A stretch of DNA of 64,000 nucleotides from Ganoderma boninense (GCA_002900995.3 CM035312.1:2519217-2583216), one strand, 5' to 3'. Shown: positions 32,392-46,207, counted from the stretch's first letter. Notes: generated from the letters alone by a model not told the origin. Made by a program: numbers and translations.

Positions 32392-35300
32392 GCCGTTAGC
32401 TAGAAGACTTGGTCACAAGGCAGTCCTGTGAGCTTCGAGAAGACCGCAGGCTGGCGGCCAGCAGAATCTGGATACGCGGTGGGCGTCTGCAAATGAATAT
32501 TGGATGAGATGTTGTCGCAGTCCTTGTGATGAAGGGATAAGGTACCATGAGACCGAGGGCCTGATTCTTTCCAATGCTGCCGCCGAACCAGTATGTGAGA
32601 ACGCATCATGGAGCGACTACACCTTCGTGGATCACTGAGTGACATTGCTGTCAGTGTCAGACAACCTGCGCTTGGTAAGTAACGCTCATGGTCGAGGAAA
32701 ATAACGCGGCACTCACACGGCGTTACTCAAACTTCTCGAAGATGGGCTGTGACAGATTTTGCAGTCGAGGAGTGACACCCGCATCCAAGGAAGTCGAAGC
32801 AGGGCGATTCTACCTGGAGAAGTCGAGAATCAAAGTTCCGAACCATCGGGATTCGCCGCTGGAAGAGGTTGGAGCCTGACACAGATACAAACAGACTTCA
32901 GGAATGAAAAGAAAAAAAAAACCACTGGATCAGAGTCGCCAGGAAGTGAGAGAGACGTGTGCCCAGCGTGTCCCTCGGCCTGTGCGGAGTCTGAACATTG
33001 TTATCCGAGCCTTTATTACATTTTTACCAATTCCAATCCAGCGAAGCAACCGAATTTGGCTCCGCTACGTGACAGACGCCCGGTCGGGCGAGCCGCAGAG
33101 GGCAAGGGCCACTTGCTCCGAGCCAGCTCCCACCTCCTCAGAGTCACGCTTCTCGTCCTTTCTCTCGCACCCTTTCATCATCTCCTTGATGCTGCCCATT
33201 GTTCCCGCATGCTCTCTAACGCCAAGTGACCTCTGAGCGCCCCGTTCGTAGTCTGTATCTTTTACCAAATATCAACTCTGACGTGACTCACACCTACATA
33301 GGTTCACACAGAACAGAACACGCTCGTTACGGCGCACCTGCGTTATCCCTGACGCCCCAGTCGCATGAACTTACAACCGCCTCTTGTGGAGGACACGGTC
33401 CTTGTGCGGACTGTATGTCATCAATGTTGCACCTCAGCCCAGGGTCCCTGCCTTGTCCCTGCCGCTCCCGTGGTCTCCAACGCCCTTCCAGCGTCTGAGC
33501 AATAGCACTCATTCCCATGCTGATACCGCCTCATCGTCAACATCAAGTTCCCTTCTCCATGTCTACGCTGTGTTGCCCGCCACCTTGTATCTCAACTTGT
33601 CTGCCACCTGGACGCGTTGTCGTCTCTTCGCTATCCAGTTCTGCGTGCGTTTCCTTTCCTTTCATGGTCCCCACTCTTCACTTGATTGATCGAACCTTCT
33701 CTGCTCCAAAAATTCTGTCAATTAAGCCGCTACTTGTACCATTGTTGCCCTCTCCATCTCGGTTAAGCGCTGATCGACGGCAGGCCTTTCTTTCCTGTTG
33801 GTGTCAATCTGGGAACTGTCAATACACTGCACCCTCTGTCGTCGTTCCGCGTCATGTTTACTGCGGCATGCCACAATTAGGGAGGCGTACCCAGTTACTG
33901 TTAAAAGCGACTGCAAGCTCATCCGCATGGTGGTTACTGGCGTTCGCATGGGTACTGCCCTTCGTCGTGTGGAGAGCTGTCGGCCGTCACTTTGTCCCAT
34001 CACCATCGTCGTTCTATCGAGAGCTGTCGGAACCGTCAGTTATGCTCGCCATCACCATTCAACCCTTGTGTGAACATGGCATTCTATCGACCAAACACTT
34101 ATGTCACTACATCTGAGCTCTAGGAATAGACAAGCGTCAGTCAGGCTGAAGTTACGACCAGGAGAGGCGCACAGGCGGCGTTGGCGTTGCATGTGACCGT
34201 GATCCATCCGCTTTGGTAGGCGAGGTATAAGCGTGAGCATTTCGAGTGTCACATTCTCCCGTTGTCCACCTGACGTCGCTGACAGCAACAGGACCGTTTA
34301 TTCGTGCAGCCCCAAACCTATGGCCTCTCAGATTGTAAGCATCCGTTCCATCTGATGCATAGGCAAGCTGCTGATGAGGAAGGTCCTCTGTTGGTCCCTT
34401 GCGCATCCCTCAGCACGGATTTGTGAGCTTGTCCGCCATGTCGCACGCACAGCTGCGCTCCGCCGTTCGCCGACCGACTTGTTTACGGGCGCCGGCCAGT
34501 GCGCTCGGACGCGCTCGTCCGTCGGAGCGAGCGAGCCCCGCATGCCGTTCCTGAGAGAACTCCAGGACGATCATGACCCGGACTTCTCACGATTTACCCG
34601 TCGTTTAACTTTCAGACGCGTGGCCTAGCCGGCGGAACGCGCGCCCTTGACCAATTCTTCCTTCCACTTGAGAAGTCGACAAAGGGGCAGGTTGGAGTCA
34701 GCTATGACCACTATGCTCCTTCCCGCACTTCTCGAAGCCCCCTTTGCTGATTCTTCCTGGATATCTATTATCGCTGACAGCGTCTACGCGTGTCCATAGA
34801 GAACTGTCTATCTGGAGACGCGCGATTCGCCGTCTACTGCACCCAACGACGCGCCACATCTGTTGTCTGTTCTTCGGAAGCATGGCGCTGCCAGGAGCCT
34901 TCAGTGGGGGTGTTTGCGTCGGCGTGGATGCGGGGCAGACGAAGATCCATCTGCCTCGGACAAGTGACAAGTCGACGACGTCAATACGGCAACGCGCGCG
35001 AGATTCAAGTTGGTACATACTTACGCCCGCCGTTGCCCCGGGGCCGTCAAGTTTCAACTGTCGCAGCTTACCACATCCCATCCCGACAGCGATGCGTGCC
35101 TTCCTCGAAGCCTTCCCGAAACACAAGCCCGTTTCACCCGGGCGTGTGCGGTCGCATGCGGCGCACGCTTCTCAATCATAATGCTTCTACGTAACGTCGC
35201 AGCCAGTTCGCAGCGGGCGCAAGCTGCAGGCGGGCCGCGATAACGCCGTCCGACTTCGTCAGTCGGCAGTGCCGCTGGTGAGCACGAACAGACTTCTGAT

Positions 35301-37083
35301 CGGTCCAGGACATCTACATCCAGGATGTGAAGGTTCGAAACGCGGCTGCGAGGCGGTCGCGGCGGGCGCACATCGGCGGGGCAAAGTTAGACCCTGCATT
35401 ATAGTGTGCACAGCGATTCGCAGGCCCGCATGCGCGCTGGAGGATCATCGGGGGCCGCGTGGGGACTCTAGAACGCCCGGGCGAGCATTCTCGTGGCTAC
35501 GAAACTGTTCGGCCGCAGCGTAGAGGCGCGTCCAAGACGTGTTAGAAGACCTCGACGCTCCGCCCGGGAAGATGCATGGGCGGGGGCCGCGAGAAACAAT
35601 GTCCGTCGGGGGCAGGGCCCCCGGCGACATCTTGCGAAGAAGCGTCGGGCCAAAGCAAATTGAGAGAAGGTACGACGGGTATGTCAGTACGGCGAGGGAC
35701 GGTGAGTGAGTCCTGGCATGGGACACTTACTTGCCCCTGGTCAGGCGTCGGGCCGAGGGGGGAGGGTGTGATCAAAGGGTTACGGCACTCATTAGTGCCC
35801 CATCTTCTCCGTGCGGGGCTCCGCGGATTCAGCCCCAAGACGCGAGCGCAGCCGCAGAGTGCGGCGCGTGGAGCTGGTCGGCAATACACAACGGAGCTCG
35901 TGCGCACGGTTGATTGCGAATCGTTCACGCGTTAGACGGGCAGTTGAGGAATTCGGCAGGGTCGGGGTGGGGCTGCGCAGGGCTGGGGCTTGACGTTGGC
36001 AACGCAAGCTCCAGTCTTGGAGATGGGTACACTCCGCTTTCTTGACAAATCCAACTGCTTGCCATGGCTGCACAGTCAGCTATCTCATAATGAAGTCATC
36101 ATTTCTCCATCCATTACGGGATAAATTTTATGCATTATGAGAATGCTTTGGTATAGGCCGCCCCGAAAGGATTATTCACGATGAGACGCTCTACCCGCTA
36201 TTCGAGAGAGTGATCAATATGAGGCGTGGGTCTATACGCGGTGACATACTCAGGAGTCCCTGCACTAAATTAAAACAGTTCCAGTGTATAGCGACATCCC
36301 ACAGCTACGCACATGGGATTGTCTACGCCTCCTGGATGAGGTAGACTGCAAGCACCACCGAAGACATATCACGAATACAGACGCGGGTGTAAGCTGGCTC
36401 ACCATCGTCGGAACCTCCACGCCGAAAGGCGAAGTAACTGAGATGCTACCTTCGTTCCGTGAAGCACGCAAGTGCAAAGTACAGTGTTCTATTCTATTCA
36501 ACGTCACCTGGCCCGATTACAAGGACCGTTCAATGGAAACGAAGCACAATATCCGCGTGGACGGATCCCGAGCGCTTGAGCCCGGACTTGCAGACAACGC
36601 GAACGCGGGCAGTCACTGACACAGCAGTCAAACTGCAGAGCAGCGGTTCCTGCAAGGCACTAACTTAACTTTACAATGGGTTGCCGGCCCTCCTGTAGTC
36701 TGAATGCCGTTCAGTGCGTATTCCTGACGATGGCCACGCAGGCCCAGGTATACAGGAAGAGTCTCTCTTTCGGCCTACCTTTAGCTGTTCACCGAGAGGC
36801 AAATTCGACACCTACGCTTTGGACACCAGCACAACTGAGTATGAAACGGCGAAGCTATCGCACCAGAATCAAAGGGCCTTCCGGAAGTGTATTCTAGGAT
36901 AGGCCGAGGGGCGGTCCACCGAAAGTGCGCTAGGAATACAGTGGGGTGCCATGCATGCATAGTGGTTATCGTCGTGGGGCATACATTCCCATATGGTGTG
37001 ACGCCTGAGGCTTGAGTGCCAGTAGATAAAGCGGAGGACAGCGGAGCATAGCGAGTCAAACAGCAGCAGCCGGCGGGCGCTGT
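32392..37083. other. 4.7-kb gene-poor stretch
   Basis: Between the flavin monooxygenase start and the eL38 stop. All open frames are short or compositionally non-coding. No domain, tRNA, transposon terminus or tandem array is evident. It marks the boundary between the accessory locus and the housekeeping block. The A-tract around 32900 and the GC-rich stretch 34.4-36.0 kb are the only compositional features. Confidence 0.5.
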
Positions 37084-37553
37084 TTACTTCTTTTTGGGCG
37101 TGTCCTTGATCTCGTCGACGTGGAGACCTGCGCGGAGAGACGTTCGCAATTGAGAACGCAAGGACGGGATGAAGAAAGAAAAGAGGCGACGGGACGAGAC
37201 GCACCAGGAGGCAAGCTCTGCTGGAGCTTAGCTGCCTTCTCGGGGTCGTCGAGGGAGAGGGTGTAGAGGTAGCGGGAGCACCGAATCTTGAACTTGGTCT
37301 GGGTCTTGCCGCCAGGGACTCGCGACGCAATCTTCTTTATGCGCGCAGCTGGAAGCGTTGGCAGAGTGGATGAGAAAGAGGAGGGGGATCGTCAAAGACT
37401 GAAGCGCACGCACCCTTGGCATCCTTCCTCCGCGCGATGTCAATGAACTGCTTGATGTCACGAATCTCCTTGGGCTGTAGAGATGAACATGCAGCATAGT
37501 GAGCATACAGTCCAATCCACTGCAAGGAGGATGAGCAGCATTGCTCTCACCAT
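37084..37553 (-). CDS. RPL38: Large-subunit ribosomal protein eL38
   Basis: Four exons: the start codon alone (37551-37553), then 37414-37474, about 37205-37348, and 37084-37127. The joined product begins [20 protein letters not shown] and ends [13 protein letters not shown]. At about 83 residues it has the normal length for eL38, a small component of the 60S subunit. [28 protein letters not shown] and the basic C-terminus are hallmarks. The first exon consists of the ATG only, followed at once by a GTGAGA donor, an arrangement seen in some ribosomal protein genes, where introns carry regulatory sequence. Nothing is broken. Confidence 0.95.
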
Positions 37554-37966
37554 TTTGGCGTCGGTCTTGTCCCTGTCGGTGCCGTTGTCCACACTCGCCA
37601 GCCCTGCTCTTTCTCAGTGGCTGATCTCAGATCTCCAACTGTACAGTTCAGCGGATTTTGCCGGCTGCCCTCTCAAGCGCTCGTTGGCCTCATAAGCGCG
37701 CGCAAGAGATGCTGCTAAGTAGTCGGGACTGGCAACGAACGAGAATGACATGCTGGGCAAGTGAGAGAGAAAGATAGATGTATTGCCAGAGGTATAAAGT
37801 ATATGGCCTGAAGATGACGGAGCGTCCATGGTCCATGGCAGTATGAGATACAGATGACTAGTACACAACATGTAGTCGGAAGCCGAAGCCGAGAACATCA
37901 AAGCGTCATAACATATCAGTGCTCGTAAGGGAGTATCGTAAAGTCGTCAGTGGGGTATAATCACAG
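37554..37966. other. Intergenic: eL38 promoter and myosin 3' flank
   Basis: About 410 bases, both neighbours on the minus strand. It must contain the eL38 promoter. I see no other feature. Confidence 0.6.
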
Positions 37967-40900
37967 TCACTGCTTCCGCGGCGAGCTCACGGGGGACCCG
38001 AGCAGCGTGCTCGATGGACGTTCGAGACGGCTCCGCAGTCGCTCGACTTCCCGCTCCAAGTTCAGAGACTTCTGCTTGAAGTCCGCCGCCTCGCGCTCGG
38101 CCCGACGCTTCGCGAGCTGCAAATTGTTCTCCGAGGTTTGCTGTCAAAACCACACCTTTAGGACATGAAAGGTTCATGAAGAAAGAAAATGACATACAAG
38201 CTCGTCCATCGTTTGACGCATCGTCACGATCTTGCTCTCGTAGTTCTTCACCTCGTCCTCCAGACGCGAACGCTGACGGTCCGCTTCTTGCAGCGCCTTG
38301 TCTGCCGAGCGATGTATGCGCGAGCTGTCCTTTGTCGACTGGTTCAGTTGGCTTGTAAGCTCCTCGATCCGGGACTCCAGCCGTCTCGACGTGGGCGCCG
38401 GCCGAGGAGCATTCAGCGATCTTGTCTCCAGATCGACGATGCGAACGTTGAGATCCTTGACCTGCTTCTCGAGGTTCGCCTATCCTCATTTGTTAGCAAG
38501 CAGCCACCGACGATGAAAGGTGGACGGTGAACAACACCCACATTCATCTTATCAAGTTCCGAGTTCTCCACGCGGATCTTCCCTAGCTCGATCTGGCACT
38601 CGTTCGCGTACATCTCTGCCTTCTTCATCCGCTCGAACGCCATCGAAACGCGGTCGCCCTGCTCCTCAAGTGAACGCTCCAAGTCCTGCTTCTCCAGCCG
38701 CACCCGCTGAAGCTCCGTGTCGGACGACATCCTGTTCGTGTCGACATGGTCCATCTTGATAGTCTCGAGCTCGGCCTGCAGCGCACGGCGCGCCTTCTGC
38801 AGAAGGGCGCGGTCGGTCTCGGCGTCGTTGAGCACGCTGCGCAGTTCGCGAACTTGCGAGTGGAGGGAGACGATCTGCGACTGTTGCTCGGCTTGCGCAG
38901 CGACGGACGCGTCGTACGCCTTCGTGACGTCTTGGATCTTGGTCTCGAGGCGCTCCTTGTCCTTCTTCCACGACCCGCCGTTGTACACCTCGTCATCGTA
39001 GCGCAGCTGCAGCTCGTCGTACTCGGAGCGGAGTTTGCGGCTCTCCTCGCGGAGGCGACTCATCGTGTCTCGTTGTGATTGCAGCTCTTCAAGGTCTGGT
39101 CAGCGACCGATGAAAAAACTATCACTCAGCGAACACGAACCTTCACTCAGTTGGGCAAGTTCAGCTGTGAGAGTTCTTGTCAGCGAGCATGTCTGTCGAC
39201 GTGCAATAAATGTCCCATACCTTGGTACTTCTTGCGGGTCTGGTCAGCAGCGAAGTCGCGTTCGGCAGCTTCTTGCTGGTGCTGCTTGCGCTCGTCCTCC
39301 ATCTCTTCCGCAAGACGCTGCCGGAGGAGCGCAAGGTCGGACGACTCGCGACCCTCTTCCTCAAGCTTACGCTGAAGTTCCTGTATGCGCTGCTCTGGCG
39401 CCCAGCAAGCGTTGCTCGATTCCTTTTCGATCTGCGACAGCCTCCGCTTGTGCTTTCTCTGCATCTGCCAGTGCGCGACGAGCTACAAGAATATCCCCGT
39501 CGGTGTCGCATTCCTGTCAAAGAAACTGTATGCGCACCGAATGCCTCTGCGCGAGCTGCCTTGGCACGATTGATCTCGGCTTCCTCGTACCGCTTGAGAT
39601 ACTCGTCTGTCTTCGTCTTGTACGCGTCGATCGCTTCCTGAAGCTCTGTTGATAGAAGCGACATGAGAGCCAAACGGAGGTGAACACTGATGATGGACCC
39701 ACCGGAATGAATAGTCGCTGTCGCAGAAGATGTGATCTCCAGCTCTTGCAGCCGCGCCTGGACGCTCCGCTTGATAGCTATGATGATGCATCTATAAGAA
39801 CCCACAAGTGCCGGTGCGATGGAAGATGCTCACCCAGCTCGTCGTTCTTGGCCAGGATCTCGGCGTCCAGGCATTCTTTGAGTGTGTTCACTTCGCCTTG
39901 CAACTGCTTCTTCGAAGCAGTCAGCTCTTGTACCTGACGGCGCTGGTCCTCGACCTCCATCTGAGCAGCTCGTTGTTGAACGACCTGTTGCACCTAGTCA
40001 GACAAGAACGTTCCATAACGCTCACGAAAAAAAACATACCAGGGCCTTCCGGGACTCCTCCAGACGGGCGTAGCTCTCGCGTTCCTGGTCGATCGTGTTC
40101 TGGAAACGGTCCCACATCGCTTGCACTCCGTCGATCTGTGCAGCCTGAGCAGCGCGCCGCGCCTCAGCCTCCTCCTCCAGCAACTCGGCAAGGCGTGCGT
40201 TCTCTTTAGCAAGACGTGTACGGGTGCTCTCGATAGACTGCTTCGAACCATCGCTGTGTTGCAGCTCTTCGGTGACCTCCCGCAGCGACGTCTCGAGGTA
40301 CTGCCGAATCCGCGTTGACGCTGCCATCTGCAACTCCAAGGCCTGCACCTGCTGACGGAGCTTGTTGACCTGAGCGTGGCGATCAGGCGTGCGAGGTATC
40401 TCAGTGGGAGGACCGTCCTTGAAGCGGACAGTGCCGTTGGAGCGGTGCTTGGTCGGAGTCACAGGGCCAAGGTTCTGTTCGCCAGTACGGTTCCCAGTAA
40501 CGTGCTTAGCTTGCGCCCGGTGCGAGAGCTCGCGCTCCATCTCCTCGTCCGCGAGCTGGAGCTCCCGAAGGAGTCGGTTCCGGAAGGAGTCGTCCTTGGG
40601 CCCGCTGCTCATGATAAGCCTGCGGATCTCGGCGTGCTGACGATCGACATGTTCTTTGATCCTTGCAGCTGCAGACTTCGCGAGCTCCGAGTCCTCCAGC
40701 TGCGCCTCGAGTTGACTGATGCGCGTTTCATACTGCCGTTGGACCTTGGACAATGAATGCGGGACTTCCGTCTCGTCGGCGAGCCTCGTCAGCTCAATTT
40801 CGAGATTGTCCTTCGCCTTCTGGATGCCGACCATCCGCTGCTCCGCGTCGGCCACTTGCGCCTGGGCGTCCCTCAGCTCGTTCTGCAGTCGTCGGACATG

Positions 40901-43900
40901 AACTTCAGCGGCATCGCGAGCGCGACGTTCGTTCTCAAAGTCAGCGAGTGCACGGGTAGCCTTGGCTTCTTGATCGCGAGCCTTCTTCTCCTTGACGCGG
41001 ATAGCAAGCTCCTCGTTGGCCTTCTCGCGAGCAAGATCTTCGGCCTCAGTCGTCAGTCGCGTCCTAGTCTTCTCGAGGGAGCGAATGTAGGTGGCCTGCT
41101 TCTGGAGCTCAACTTGCGCTTCAGCGAGCTGGCGGTCCGTAACGCGCTTCGCCTCCTCCAAGACATGGACGTGCTCGACAATGGTCTTGTCCTGCTTCGC
41201 CTCGAGCTGCTTGACTTCCCACTCGCGCGTCTTCAAGTCCTTCAGCACCTGGTTCATGTCCTTCTCGAACTTGAGGTTGATGTCCTTCAGGCGGTTGGCC
41301 TCCGCCTTGTGCTTCGACGCAGTCTCTTCCAGCTTAGTCCGTTTGGTGGTCTCTGCGTCGAGTTGCTTCTTGAGGGTCTCGACTTGGCGGTCAAGGGCGG
41401 CCTTGTCGCGCTCGAGTTGGAGAGCCGCATCCTCGAAGTCGGCATACCTTGACTGCGTGCTGGCGAGCTGACGTTCCAGACTCTACAACATACAGCGCAA
41501 AATGTGAGCCCTCCACACAAATATTGGTTGTAAAACTGATTACCTCCTTCGCCTTCTGGACCTCGGCAAGTTGGTTGTCCGTATCGATCGCACGGGAACG
41601 AATAGACTGGAGCTCGGACTCGATCGAACGCTTCGATTTCTCAGCCTCCGCAAGTGCGACCTCCGTCTTCTTGAGCTGAGAACGGCTCGCTTGTTCCCGG
41701 TCCGAAAGGGACTGGTGGCTTGACTGGATGTTCTTGTGCTCGCGAGTGATAGTCTCGAGGTCCACCTTGAGCTTGTTCTGCGTCTCGACGGCGACTTTCC
41801 GGCTCTCAGTCAGATCTGCAGAGAGCTTGGACACCTGTGAGCGGAGGTCCGCGAGCTCCTCCTCCTTGCTCTTCGCGACCTCGCTGCGACGAGTCTCTTC
41901 TGTGACCTTAGCCTCAAGGAGAGCGCGGAGCTCGTCGAGCTCAGCCTGGAGTTTGATCTGGGCACTCGCGTTGCGCTGCTTGTCCTTCCGCTCGGAGTCG
42001 AGCTCAGCGGAAAGCGTATCGATCGTCGCCTGCAGTTCCGCAATCTCTCTCAGGAGCGCATCGCGGCCAGCCTTGAACTTGTCAAGCTCGTCGGAGAGCT
42101 TGTCTGCCTGCTGCTCCTTGCTCTTGATCATGTTGGAGTAGTCGGTGGCGGTGCGCGCCATCTCCGCGAGCTGCTCCTTGAGCTGGCGGGTATCTTTCTC
42201 CAGCGAATCGGCCTTCTCGCGCAAGGCATCTCTGATTGTGATGCAAAGACGAACATGGTTAGCGAGAGCGTTTTGGGGTATGGGATAACCACCCACTTAT
42301 TCCGTTGTTCCACAGAGAGCTTGGAATCGAGATCAGACATAGTAGATTCCATCCTCTCCTTCGCACGAGACAGATCTTCCTCGCGTTGTGCCAACAAGTT
42401 CTTGAGCTCCTCGCCCTGCTTCTCCAGCATCTCCTTCTCCGCAGCGAGGATATCAAGTTCCACCTGCGCGTCATCGAGCTCCTTGTTGAGCTTCGACTCG
42501 CGCTCGACCCAGTCGTTCTGTTCGCCCTCGAGCCGAACAAGATGCTCCGCGGCCTGGTTGAACGCCTCCTGGAGCGTCTTGTGCTTCTCCTCGCTCTCCT
42601 TCTGCAGCTTGAGTGCGCGGTCGAGCTGCGAGTCGAGGGTATCGAGGTCTGCTTGCAGGGCGAGAATCTCGTCCTCGAGCTCGACTTCGTGCTTCTTCGT
42701 GCGCTCGAGGAGCACGTCCTTGTCGACTCCGACGGCGCGCTCAGCCTCGAGGTCCTCCTCGACCTTGCGCTTCTCGGACTCCAGACGCATCTTGAGGCTC
42801 TCGAGCGCTTCCCGTTCGCGTTGATCTCGCTCCGCGCGCTCCTTGGCTAGGATGAGCTCAGCCTCCTTCCTCCGAAGCTCCTCGTCGTTGCGCGTAGCAG
42901 CCAGCAGCGGCCGGACCTAAGACAAATATGAATGCGCGATCAGAAAACGAAACACAAGCCCCAATAGAGACGTGCCCGACAGACAGACAGACCTTAGTGT
43001 AGAGGTTCCACCACGGCCAATCGCGGAGCTCGCCATAGATCCTCGCGTTGCGCTGGATCGTGCGTATCGCAACCGCGCGGTTGAGGATCTTCTTCATCTG
43101 CCTGCGCGCCGTGAACATCCTTGCGACGGCCTGCAGCCGCGAGAACATGTCGAACAGCAGCGCGTCCCTGCGCTCCTCGAGCTCCGCCAGCACGCCCGCC
43201 TTGAAGAAGATCTTGGACGTCCCGATGCGGAAGATGGCCTTGTCGAGCTCGAGCGCGTCGACCATGCGCAGGCACGCCTTGCGCCCGTCCATGTACCCGG
43301 GCGGTATGATCCCCGGCGTGAGCACCTCGTAGCGCTGGCGGAACTCGACGAACGGCAGGCGGTTCGGGTACCCGAGGCGCGCGATGCGGATGCCCTCGAG
43401 CACGCCGTTGCACCGCAGCTGGTCGAGCACGAGGGGCACGTCGACGCGCCCGGGCTTCTTGTGCGTGTTCGGCACGATGCACCGCACGAAGTGCGGCTGC
43501 GTGCCCTGGAGCTGCGTCATGAGCACCGAGAGCTGCTCCTTGTGGCGCTGGCCGACGGTGCGGAACGCGCCCTTCTTCGTGACGCGCTTCTTCCCGATCG
43601 TCGCGGCGTGGAGGGCGTTGCTGCTAGGCAATGGCATGTCGCTGTACTCGGCGAAGAGAGAGGCGATGTAGTGCTCGGACGAGCCCGCGAGGACACGCGT
43701 CAGGTTGTCGTTGAGGGGGTCCTTGTTCTTCTCCAGCCAGCCGTCGGTCCGGTACTCGACCCGCCCCGCGTAATGGTGGACAAGGAACCCTTGCTCGAAC
43801 CGCGCCTGCTCATACTTGAACGTGCCAGGGTGTGCTTCCTCTCCAGATTGCGGTTCGGCGGCCCAGATCGCATGCAGCTTGTTCGTAAACGTGCGATCCG

Positions 43901-45939
43901 TGGCCTTCGGCATGATACACTCCTCGTCGAGGAGGCTAAGGATGCCAATAGTCGAACCGCTGCACTCGATGAGGTCAATCGTCGGCTGGAGATCCAGACC
44001 GAAGTTGACGTAGTCCCATTCGATCCCCTCGCGCGCATACTCCTCCTGCTCGAGGACGAACATGTGGTGGTTGAAGAACTGCTGGAGTTTCTCGTTCGTG
44101 TAGTTGATGAGAAGCTGCTCGTAGCCATTGACGTCAAAGATTTCGAATCCAGCGATATCAAGGACGCCAATGAACGTAGACTTGGACGAGGGCCGGTCCA
44201 GCGCACGGTTAATACGGTCGACAAGCATCCCAAACGACTTCTCGTAGAGTGTCTTACAGAGCGAAGCGAGTTCATCAAGGGCCTGCTGGCGCGTGCGCGC
44301 CTGCGTGACCCATTCGCGGCCAGCAAGTACACGAGGTCGCAGAACAGCCTTGTTGAATTCGGATAGAGGAAGACCAAGAAGATGACAAGCCCGCTCTGCC
44401 TGAGAGGGATCGGGCATGGTGGCGTCGTCGGATCTTGTTGCTCCTATAGCAATGTTGCCGATGTGCAGGACAGCAGCTACGACACGGAACAGGTCAAGCT
44501 GTTCTGTGGGTGTAAACCCGACTGTGTCGAGAGCAGCCTATTATGTGCGACGTCAGATCTCGTCCTTCGCAAACAGGACGGTACAATTACTTTGAGCAGA
44601 TTCCATTCCTCCCGGTCATCAATGCCATCCACCTCCCGTCGGCTCTTGTTGAGGTATTCGTAGTCTTCCACATCGCCATCAAGCAGCAGCGTCTCTGAAC
44701 CATGGTCAGCGACAGGGCTGATAGAATGGCGAACTTTGGTTACCTTTCAGGCTACCACCACCCTCCATGAGTTGATAGAACACGTGGAAACTGCGTTCTG
44801 CTTCACTGCGCACGACCACCCGACTCTTCTCAAGAAGATACCAGTCAATATTCGCACCGGCGATGCTACCATCTGGAGAGAAGCTGATGCGAATGAATTT
44901 TCCGAAACGACTCGAGTTGTTGTTCCGCTGCGTCTGAGCGTTACCAAACGCTTCGAGGATAGGGTTGGCCTGGAGGATCTGCCTCTCGAGCAAGCCGAGA
45001 CGACCCTTGGAGGTAAGACTGAAACCAGAGCCGGGACCACTGACAGAGGTGCCTTTGGTGTGTTTGCGCAATGAACTACTCCGTGGAAGGCCAATTGAGG
45101 GAACAACGGAGGCAAAAGTTGGGCTTGAGAGTGATGGAGATTGAGAATGAGAGGAAGATAATGAGGGAGCGTGTGCGTCGGTAGCGATTGCTGCAAGGTA
45201 TTGAATGACCTTCTTGGTACTTTCAGTCTTACCGGCGCCAGACTCGCCGCTACGAAGACATGTTACAGGACAACTTGGGGAGATGATGATATAACGTACG
45301 TGATGAGGATACTCTGGTTCTCTCTCTCTTCTCCCATATTGACCCATGCGCGTTCTGCGACTGCGAAGATATGGGGAGGGTTCTCATCGCGCCGCTTGCC
45401 GCGGTATTGGTGTACGATGGCATCAGAGTAGAGAGGTAATGACTGGTATGGGTTGACGGCGACCAAGAAGAGCCCGGAGTAGGTCTAAAGTGGATCGCGG
45501 GGTGAGGAAAAGGCTTAGCACGAACAGATGTATGTCAAAGGAGGATGGTGGATACTCACGTAGATGGCGCCAGAGCCATATCGTAAACGGAGATTGTGCA
45601 CGACGCTGGCTTCGTTGAGGAAGGTGAGATCAGCAATGTCATCAACTCTGTCGAATTTGGGTGGATTCATCTTGGACAAGGCGTAGAGTGGAACCTTGCG
45701 GATCTAATGGAGCAAGAGGGTTCAGTCCTTGAAGCTGACGAGGCATACGAGGAGAAACGAACCTCCCCGCCTGAAGCCATTACGACCTCACCGAGATCGT
45801 CTTCCTCCCTGACGACCCAACCAGCGAGGTAGCCATCTTTGTCGTCGGGAACCCAGACCCACTTCTTCTCATTGAATTCGGCTTGTGCGGCAGCAGCGCG
45901 GGCGGCCTCTGCGCTCTGAGAGGGTCTTGGGGCGGGCAT
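37967..45939 (-). CDS. myo2: Class II myosin heavy chain
   Basis: Actomyosin motor for the contractile ring. The start codon at 45939 opens [20 protein letters not shown], then [13 protein letters not shown] (SH3-like N-terminal subdomain). Motor landmarks: P-loop [14 protein letters not shown], switch [11 protein letters not shown], switch [18 protein letters not shown], relay/actin segments including [13 protein letters not shown] and [17 protein letters not shown], and converter [19 protein letters not shown]. One or two degenerate IQ regions follow ([33 protein letters not shown]). A long heptad-rich coiled-coil tail occupies roughly 42.9-38.0 kb. It is broken by a Pro/Thr-rich non-helical segment ([14 protein letters not shown] ... 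EIPRTPDR, about 40.4 kb), and the end is [16 protein letters not shown] estimate about 2,300 residues. Loop 1 just after the P-loop helix carries a Ser-rich insert. The gene looks intact and shares a short divergent promoter with the M50 protease. Confidence 0.93.
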
Positions 45940-46207
45940 AGTGGAACGCCCGTGCCCAGAAGCGACGAGAGCGAGAGAGGGAGAGAAAGAGGGAGGAGAG
46001 AGGGGGTTGGAGAGTCGAACAACGCGTCGGACACGACGGAGCCGGGACTACGGTCCATTCTCGGCGTCCCAGCGGACGCGTCGCAGGCTGCCCGATCAGG
46101 AACTCTACGCGCCCGACATGTCCCCCACTCACGCCACTTTTCGTCCTCTCATCTCTCTCCACAGTGTTCGTTGGCCTTGGCTCTCTTTGCAGGCAGCGGC
46201 CCCTGCC
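45940..46207. promoter_or_regulatory. Short bidirectional promoter, myosin / M50 protease
   Basis: Only 268 bases separate the divergent start codons, so the two genes must share or abut promoters. A purine-rich run (GAGAGAGG...) occupies the myosin-proximal side. No TATA box is obvious. Confidence 0.55.

Noticed and set aside
33384..34116. Overlapping open frames in the 32-37 kb gene-poor region
   Set aside because: All are short or Ser/Pro/Cys-rich with no recognisable domain. I could not support any as a gene.
35270..35360. GGTTCGAAAC resembling a tRNA T-loop
   Set aside because: The flanking bases do not form the 5-bp T stem or a 7-bp acceptor stem, and no A box is in register.
42972..44366. 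A 464-codon + strand open frame opposite the myosin motor
   Set aside because: Antisense shadow of the motor exon, created by GC-rich third positions. The minus strand reads a perfect myosin.
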